Part shown: positions 13,201-23,084 of the stretch, piece after piece
Layout of the letters: the number at the start of each line of letters is the position of its first letter
Numbering within the stretch: the stretch's first letter is position 1
DNA from: Priapulus caudatus
Taxonomy: Eukaryota; Priapulida; Priapulimorpha; Priapulimorphida; Priapulidae
Assembly (NCBI RefSeq): GCF_000485595.1
Contig: NW_014578006.1
Span: forward strand, 70,503-96,199
Length of the DNA stretch: 25,697 nt
Reading direction: 5' to 3'
Program-made: the position numbers and the translations under genes
The notes under the pieces: generated by a model
The model's database searches: none
The model's input: the letters and a program-made list of their open reading frames with translations, nothing else
Told to the model about the DNA's origin: nothing

Positions 13201-16200
13201 CTCAAATTCAGGGACTTTTCAAGGACTGTGCGAACCATGGTGTTACGCGTGCACGAGTATTGATGACGTTTGTCATGGATGGCCGATGAGGCCCTGCCGA
13301 CAAAAAACTACCATTGATGACCTCTGGTGATGCAGTCGTCCGCCCGTTATAGCGGCATTTTCCGAATCATCCAAATCATCAAAATTAATTATCACAAGTA
13401 TAAAACTGAGGTATCGGCGTACCGAGGCCCTGCTGACGAGTGAAGCGCGTGCGGCGATGACGACATGTTATACGTGCACACGATTATTTATGATGCGTTA
13501 CACGTGCATCCGACCATCGAGGGGCACGTCGTGAGCGATTGTGTAAGCCCACAAAAACACAGGTTTGACTATATCTGCAATTTCTGAATGCTTTCTTTGA
13601 TTGCTTGAGCATCTGGGGCCCGTTGTCAGAAAGAAAATTAGTCTTAACATTAGTCTTAACATGAATTTTTTCTCTTAGACCGTCGACAGAAACGCTGCAA
13701 AGTTGCCTGAATGGAAAATCGTAGCAGATTTCCTCATAACAATGGGAAACAAAGCGCTGTCGACAGTCTACGAGAAAATGTTAGTGTTAAGACTAATGTT
13801 AAGACTAATTTTGTTTCTGACAACGGCCCCCTGGTAGACTAGCAAGGGTTTGGGACAGTATCACTGGACAATGCAATGGCGGTGGCGCGTGCAAGCGAGA
13901 TGGAGCCTTGTAAAAACTCCCTCCCGGCATTACCTGATTGCAGAGGATCTGTCTGGTCTTAGAGTTGATGGCGAGAGCTCGCAGCAGCGTGATGCAATGC
14001 TCCATCGCAGCGCTGGCGCAACCATAGCAACGACCAGACGACAACACACTGAAATATGGCAGGAAACACCAGTGTGAAAATCGACATTACGCAGGCGCAA
14101 TACGTTGATGCTCATGCCCATAATGAAGGTTAAAATTGTAGTAGGGTACTGCCTTACTATTGTTGCTCTACTACTACTATTGTACTCTACTACTATTGTA
14201 CTATTGTTGCTTTACTAAAATTGTAGTAGAGCACTGTTCCTACTGTAGTAGTAGTAAACTTGTAGTAGGTGCAACTGAGGTCATGATGAAAATGTGCATC
14301 AAGATTTGTTGACACGACATATGAAAATCCGTCCAATGAGTTTACATTTATAATTGCTACCTACATCCTCTTTTTTTTCTACTAATATTTAGTTCCTTTC
14401 CCTGCAAATTATTCTTAAACTGATTTGGCTAATATATTATGGTGAAGGTCGAAGAACGTGATGCTCTCAGGTGCAAATAAACAACCATTAAATAATAACA
14501 ATTGATGTAATATGCGTGTAAATAATAAATATGTAAATAAAGCACCTGTATCGCTTCTCTTCACAGGATGGCACGTGCTGCACCCTGGGCATTTGGTTAC
14601 TATCTAGCGCCCCCTGCTGGGCATTAGAACTCTGCTCCAGCTGTTGGCGGTCGTATTCGATCAGTTCTTTTCTGGTGGCTAGCACTTTCTGTAAGATGCG
14701 AAAAATCACAAATCTCTATCGGTGCCATGAAGCAACTGTTAATCAACACTACCATATGAATGACTCCCATTCAAGCAATTGGACCTGTTCCCAATTGTGT
14801 CCCCCCTGTTGCTCCATTGGAGAGGCACATTGTCCTGGTACAGTGTTCAGTGTAATTAGACTAACTTTATTTTACTGAATTTTCCCCGACTTTTACCCAG
14901 ATCGGCCTTTCGACAGAAATCGTCAACTTCGTCCCGAGTTTTACTGGAAAAACGAAATTCCCCGATTCCCCAGCGTTCCCACTATCGCAGTACTGCAGCT
15001 AACGCCACCTGGTGCCCACCTGTATGATTTTACTGAGGTCGTCGAAGGCGGCCTTGCACTCTCCGCAGTATTTCTGAGCGAGCAGTTGTATCGCTCGGTT
15101 GACACTGCTCGCTGGAGTCTCGTTGTTGTCACCTTCCTACAATGCAAAATTCCCACAACGTAAACCATGTAAACCGAGCTACCGTACAGTCAAAAGAAAA
15201 CAAACTGCCAAAGTCCCCCTTTCCATGGAAACGGGCAACGAAATAGCAGAAAAACTAACAGAACTTAACTTTAAACTACAGAGTTTTGGTGGTAACGTAA
15301 CCCGTCCTGTGTTCCTTTTTAAACACATACGGCATAATTATAAACACAGAATTACCATTTTACACTATTTCAGTAGAGTGTTCTAATTCACCTTTGTAAT
15401 GCATATGTGAACATATTTTCAGGTAACATGAGCAATACAAGTCAATAAATTACGATTATTCTTATTCTTATTATTACTACTACCATGCTTCTTCCTCTTA
15501 TTATTATTACTCTTATTGCTATTATTAAATTCACACGTGCACACATTTCCATGTAACGTGCAACAAAACCTAACAAATCAACAACATCAGCATTATTAGT
15601 AGTAAATGTCGAGCACTAACCGGTATTTTCTCTCCCCCGTGTTCGCTGACACGCTGCAGCAGGGCGTCAAGCGTGGGTCTGTACGACACCAGCTGCTTGT
15701 ACACTCTGTCTGCTTTCTCCAGCAGGCTGTTAATGTTGCTGATCGCCTGCACACATACACACACACACACATGCTCAAATACTTTCACTTGACTTGCTCA
15801 TTTAGGTATTCATCGATGCAAACATTACGAACAATATGTATGTGAATAACATGTGGGGGGGCTAGTTGACTACCATGAATTAATATGTATTGAATAAATT
15901 AACATGTAATTGAAATTAATATTACAAGCACGCTTATTTACATTATGGCCGTTGAATAGTTACACTTAGATGTCATGTTACAGTTGCATTTCCTTACAAA
16001 TTCCGTATTCTGAGTAGAGAAAGGAATTCAGATGTGTCTTCTGCCATAAATAGTGCCATCTAATATAGAATCTGACAATTTTTATAACTGTGCTTGATCA
16101 CCCTTCACGCATATTACAGACGCACATACATTCAGAGCTTAGATAGCAAATAAATTTTTTTTTGAGCGATGGCGCAGCTGTCTCACTTAATAATTCAACG

Positions 16201-19200
16201 AGCAGACTACCATTAAGTCTTCCACACACCTTCTTCCTATCCTCTTCATTCTCGATAGGATCTACTGCACAGCAAGGCTTCGCTGTCAGGTTGTAGTCAA
16301 ACTTGGCATACTTGCAGAAGCCGCACGCATTGCAGAGGAACGGATCTTTTTCATCGTAATTGATGGCCCTGGAAGAACCAAACAGATTAGGAAGACAGGT
16401 TAGCATGAACCGAATTCAATGCTTATTATGAAGCTGGACTCAAGCTATTCATTGATATGACATGAACGTATAAAAGAAGACATGGTAGCTGTAATGAAAT
16501 AAAATGACGATAAATACATTTATTACAAAAATGCATAATAAAACAAACAAGCAAACTGATTTGCAACACCAGGGATGAGACAATTTGCATTTAGAGTTGA
16601 TCACATGTCAGCAAAAAAACGAAAATACCAGTAAAAATATTCATGTACGTTCCTACCTGCACTTATGACACTGGAACACATTCTCGCCACAGTTGTTGCA
16701 GACGCCTGGATACGACGGCACAGACGCACTGCAGCGAGGACACTGCAGCGTCTCTGCAGACGCCTGCATGCAAAACAAGTGATCATCAGTTTCAGAGACA
16801 CGTTGAATACCCTTTTTCATTTTTTTTTCACAATTAAAATTCATTATCACGCAATATTTTTCCATTTTAAATAACGTAATACTAATATGTCGTTTAGTAC
16901 ATAAAATTCAAGATTTAATTAAATCGTAGAGATTAATACAGCGAACGACTAAACTAGAAATCGAGGTCGCGTGCCTGGAAGTTCTCGTAGAAGTCTGCGT
17001 ATTCGATCATCAGGTTGCAGGCGACGATAGGGAGAGGGAACTCCACCTTCAACTCTGTCTGTCCCGCAGTCAACGAGCATTTCTTGGCGCGATGCCACAT
17101 CTGCGGCCTGCGATCATCATCAATCGCATTATAGTAACATGCCCACATGCTCAGACATCGCGCAGCAGCGAGTGATGCGTCCTAGCACGCATACATATGA
17201 TCGTGTGCTACACACAGAGCATTATTATGTGCACGTGTGCATATCCACACATACAGAAGACACACTCACACATGCACGTACGCACGCCCCTCCCCCTCCC
17301 ATGCACGTAATTGTTCTTCAACTATACGATTGCCCGCCCCGCCCGCCGGCCCGCACACGAACACACACATATTTGTTCTTCACCTTTACAACTGTCTGCC
17401 CAAACGCCAACAAACCCACCCTGCCCACACGTACTTCTTACCACATCTGCCCACCCACGCATACTTTTTCTTTAGCACCACCACCGCCTGTACGCTCCCG
17501 CACACACACTCACCCTGCCCACACATACTTGTTCTTCGCCTCTATGACCATCCGCTCACCCGCCCGTACGTACTTGTTTTTCAGTTCGACGACGGCCTGC
17601 ACGGAGCGGTTGTTGTAGTAGAAGTTGACGGTGCGCACCATCTTCGTGCGCTTGAGGTCGGTGACCCTCAGCGTGACCTTGCTGATCACGTGACTGCCGA
17701 TGAGCTTCACAATCTGTGTCGTCGTCGTGAAGCGAGAGTCGACCTTGATCGACGACAGCTTGATGCCCTGCGCAGACAGCACGACGGCAGACGATAAAAC
17801 GGCAATTGTTTTTTTACTCAAAAACAATAATAGAAATTTATTCCAGTAGACAATGAAGCGCCGATAAGTTTTTCTCCATTTTTTTTAAATTGTATTTTTT
17901 AGTTATGTAATTACAATATTTGCTTCGTAATTTTTTTAATAGGGTTTAGCATTTTTCCACCAATGTCCGTGGTTAAACTAATATATATTTATATATATAT
18001 GTAGATATGTATATATAAATAAATATATATATATATATAAATAAATATACTGACGTTGGTCAAATGTCTAGGAATAAACTGAACAAAAATGGCCGCCGCA
18101 CAACACGCGAGCTATGCACAACTACACATCGCCATAGCAGCTACGGTTTTCTTCTCCTATGGGCTTCACTCACCGCGAAGGGCACCTCCGGGTTGCTGCA
18201 CACGAGGCAGGGGTCGCTCTCCAAGTAGTATCCATCGAGTTCGACGAGACCAGACAGCATGTTGTAGATGTTAGCGTTCGGATGGTTGGCCAGCAGCTGG
18301 TTCTGCGTGCGCAGCACCGCCACGGCACGCTCCACAAAGTCATTCGCCTGCACACACACACACGCGTGATTAGTATTATTGTTATTATTATGTATTTATA
18401 TATATTATTGTTGTTGTTGTTGTTGTCGTTATTATTGTTCTTATGAGTATTGTTATTGTTATTCTTACATTATACTTTTATACTTATTATTACATCATAT
18501 TTACCATCATTATTATATATCATATCAGGCACACTTGCATGCAAACATACATGCACACACACATTCACACGCACGCACATGCATGCACGCACACACACAC
18601 TCACGCACGCACCACACTAACATACAGCAAGTGGCTTCTTAAAAAAAAAATTATTTACAACCAAGTAATACCACCCAATCACATAACACACAGGATCTCG
18701 ACACACACGCAGGTATGTGCGCGTGCATACACCAATACATCGAGCTAGCATAAATAATAATAATATCGAAAGAAATAATCTCGACATCGACCAGTATATG
18801 AATCTCAACCTTCTTCTCCGAGTGAGGGGTCTTCAGAGCAAAGTATCCGAGCAGGTCTACAAACTGCGCAGCCTTGCGTCCGTAGTTGGGCAGCTCCGGC
18901 CAGATCTTCCACATGAGAGCGAGCAGATTGACCTGCTGCGTGAGTGTAGAGTTCCTGCAATGCGCAGATGGAGACACTCGCTGATATCCCCCCGAGTTTC
19001 TAATTGTCTCTCTATGAACGTCGCGTCGCAACGGGGTGTAAAAGCAACGCGGGTGAAAATGCGCGTGTTTATCCGACACTCGCTGACGTGCCGAGTCAGT
19101 GCGATATTGTATCGCGACAGGGTGAAAGCAAGGGGGTCGAAATGCACACGTTTACCAGACACTCACTGACATCCCCCAGAGTCAATTGTGTCTATCCAAC

Positions 19201-22200
19201 TCTCCCAGCGGAGTGTAAAACCAAGGGGGAGGGGGGGTATAATGCACACGTTTACCAGGCACTCACCTACTGCCCCCCACCCCCGAGTCAATCGTCACAA
19301 AGATTTTGATCACCTATCCGTGCAATATTATGCCGATACATCTGACGAATCTAATGCATCTACCTATGGCAGTTACCTATATATATATGAACACCAGCAC
19401 CTACCTGTATATGTGCAGGATGAGAGCGTGGGCCTGCCAGCACCTACCTGTATATGTATGAACACCAGCACCTACCTGTATATGTGCAGGATGAGAGCGT
19501 GGGCCTGCCAGCGCACGGAGGTGGAGTTGCTGTCGAGGAGGAAGCATCGCAGGAACTGGCTGAGCATCGCCGCGTCGACGAACCGGTTCACCTGCTGCAC
19601 GAGACTGATGCACAGCGCCTCGTCGTACTTCTGACCGTCCGCCTCTGCAATAAACACGAGCGAGACGAGGATCACGAGACGGTTGAGACGATCGGTGAGA
19701 CGGTCGGGATTTCGACAAGACAACAAGAATTGCGAGACAGTCTAGACGATCGCGAAACGGCGATCGCAAGACGGCCGAGACAATCGCGAGACCATCACGA
19801 GACGATCGCGAGACAGGGACAAACTACCGACGTGAGACCCCTTGTTAATTAGCGGACACCTCTACACAAGGGTGGCTACCTTCAGATTTCTCCTTCTCCG
19901 CTCTGTCCCTGCTGTGCTTCGCTGGCGAGCTGCTTCTCGACACACCAGAGGGCGCCCCTGACGCGGAGGCGGCTGCCGCGGCTGACTGCGCAGCCCTGGC
20001 ACCACACAGCGCACACTGCAGCAGCTGCAGCACGATGGGGTAGACGCCCTCGTTGAAGAGAAAGCTGACCTGGATGAGGAATGATAGCACGCCTGCAACG
20101 AGGAGAGAGAGAGAGCATGAATATAGGCTCTGAACGTGAATTTCCAAGATTCAAGAAGATTATTTTCCAATTATAATAATTATATTATATATTATTTATT
20201 ATTTATTTATTAGATTCCAAGAATATTTATTTGCGCATAAAATGCATCTAAGGATGTATGTGTGTGTGAAATTTACAAGACGATTTAAAATATAGAACGA
20301 CAACGTTAAACGGCAATTTACATTAAGAATTACAGACAGAGCAATTTACAAACAAAATGGTCTTAACTTAAATAACACTATTACAATATCTAGTGATCTG
20401 TCATATTGCATAGCATATTATATGTAGCATGCACGTTACACGTGGCTAGATGTTGCCACGTGCACCCTCAACATTACATATACGCTCAACATACTCTCGT
20501 CCTTCTGACAGAATTTCTGCCAGTTGCTCGTGCGTGTGCTGGCGATGTCGGCGCACGCCTTCAGGTGTTCGATGAGTGAGATCAGGTTGTCGTACGTCAG
20601 GCTGATGGCACTACACGCACTGCTAGTATTGAAGTCGAACCCACCCTGCGCACAGAGAACCTGCAGCGAAAAAGTCAGCTCCGTAAATTCACACGCAGTC
20701 GGCACACATCGTTACGCCACTGGGTCCGGTATATTAGTGTATATATAATGTATGGTGTCCAGTATATATAGTGGAACAGGTATGCGTAAATAATAAGAGT
20801 TGTGGGTTTTGTGGTAAAAGCACAAAAATTGGCGTATATGACGTTAAGGGTATATTTAATGATTCCAGATATCATGCATAATAGTAGCAGTTTTATGGTT
20901 ACATGGGAACATGGCTATATAGCTGTACATGATTCTACGAATCAAGCCGGTGTATGCGATACATATCGCATTTTGTATCGAAAGCTTTGCCAAGGGGAAA
21001 AGGATGGAAAAAAATAAGAGTGGTTTTTTGTTATTGACACGTTACGGGTGATGATTCGTCATGGGCTTGAACACATCCCTTGAAGATGCCCCCTCCCACT
21101 CCAAGTTAAGTTAAGCCAGCTGGAAGAAGAAAGCTGGCAAACAAATAAATATGCAATGGATGACAAAAGGTAGGCTGGACACAACAGCAGGGGCGTAGCT
21201 ACGGGGGGCCTGGAGGGGCACGTGCCCCCCCACAAATTTTCTGTGCCCCCCCAGGTGCCCCCCCCCTAAAAATTCATGCTTGATAAAAAAAAATTGAATT
21301 AAAAACAATGCAATTAGAACAGTATAATACAAAGAAAAGTTATATATTGTGCCCCACCGCTGAAAAAATCCTAGCTACGCCACTGCACAACAGACAACCA
21401 ACTCTCTGCAGCTCACACACGTAAGAACAGCGTCAGAACAACACAATCTGCAAACCATTACGAGCCTTAGACCTAGATTAGGAGCTAAGAAATTACTAAG
21501 ATGGAGGCGCGGATGCAGTTCATGGGGGCGAGAAAAAAACACACAGCAGGCGGTAGGGACTCGCGCGTGACGACGGAGCAACAACAAAAAACAGTGAGCG
21601 TGTGATAGAGGGCGCCACCTTGACGTTCTTCATGTGAGACTCGAGGGCGTGAAGGTCGCGCAGCTGCCGATGCTTGTCCTTGGAGCCGCAGATGAAGAGC
21701 AGCAGCTTGCGCACCTGCCTGCGCACAAACGGCGTCTGCTGAGTCATCATGTACTGCAACAGCAAGCAACACGGTGAGCGATGAGCAAGCAGCAACAACA
21801 ACCATGCCTGGGGGCCATTGTCAGAAAGAAAATTAGTTTTAACATTAGTCTTAACATAAACACCGCACGATGACGATACGATACACAACAGCTGTTCTGC
21901 ATAACTATGATTATTAAACAAAACTATTACAATTCTCATAAATGAATGCTCTGTTCTCTTATTTTTATGTATTATTTTATATAATATATTATCGATTATT
22001 TTCTTTTTCTTTATCTTGTTATCTATTATCATATATTATTCAAGTAGCTGTCAGAGATAGGATTGGAGAAAGAACATAGTTTTAATATGCTAGCTAGCAC
22101 TTATTCGGCAATGTAATGGGATCACTAAGAGGAAAAACGGGCAGTAAGAGTTCATTATCATTAACCATGGTTACGTGTGCATTGTGCCTACCTCGCAGAG

Positions 22201-23053
22201 GTAGTAGAACCAAGCCTGGTCGAAGACCGGCGTAGTGACGGAGGGAACCGAGTCAGCTATCTTCTTCATCTGGTAGGGCAGTCTCAACACCATCTCTGTC
22301 AGCAGCTGCGGGTAAGCTTCAAACACGTCGTTTGCGTGACCCTGCGCAACACGTGACGAATAACGATTATCTATTTGTTCGTTCATTCAACAGTTATTTA
22401 TCGTATCTGGGTTGACATAACTTACGTATCACATATATTTGCTTGTGTGAATGGTCACAAGATCATTTGTCTTATTTAGTCATGCATATTGGCACTCGTA
22501 TAACTACGCCTTGAAGGTTCATGCTATAACTTTTGCATTTCTTTACCCCTCTGTCAGTTGACCTAATGGAAAAGTCACCCATTCCTTCATTCTAGCAAGA
22601 ATAACAGGAGTAAGAGACCCCAACACAACATAAAGGCATTAAAATTGCACATTTAATAGCCTTAGTTTTCTTATGATTTATCACGTGGAACTTAATATAT
22701 ATTAAATTTTAATACCTGTTATATAATTTTGTTTTAATTTACTATTAAAATAAATGTTAAATATTAAATCTTATAACCACTCAACTAGCCTCACCAAATC
22801 ATTTTCCTAAGCGCTATAATCATCAGACAGCCACAGACCCCAATATGTACAACGATGTTGGACGAGACCATGACAGCACACCACGTCCGTACAATCCACC
22901 AATGCAACCAAATAAAACATATTTAAAAAAACCCCGACAAACGGCACCCCGTCCAATCGCCGCCTACCTTCACGTATTGTCGCAGGAAGAACGGAGACAT
23001 GTCCGGCGGCGGCGTGAGCGGGTGCGGCTTCAGCAGACGCCCCGTCGCCACCC

Positions 23054-23084
<31 letters not shown>

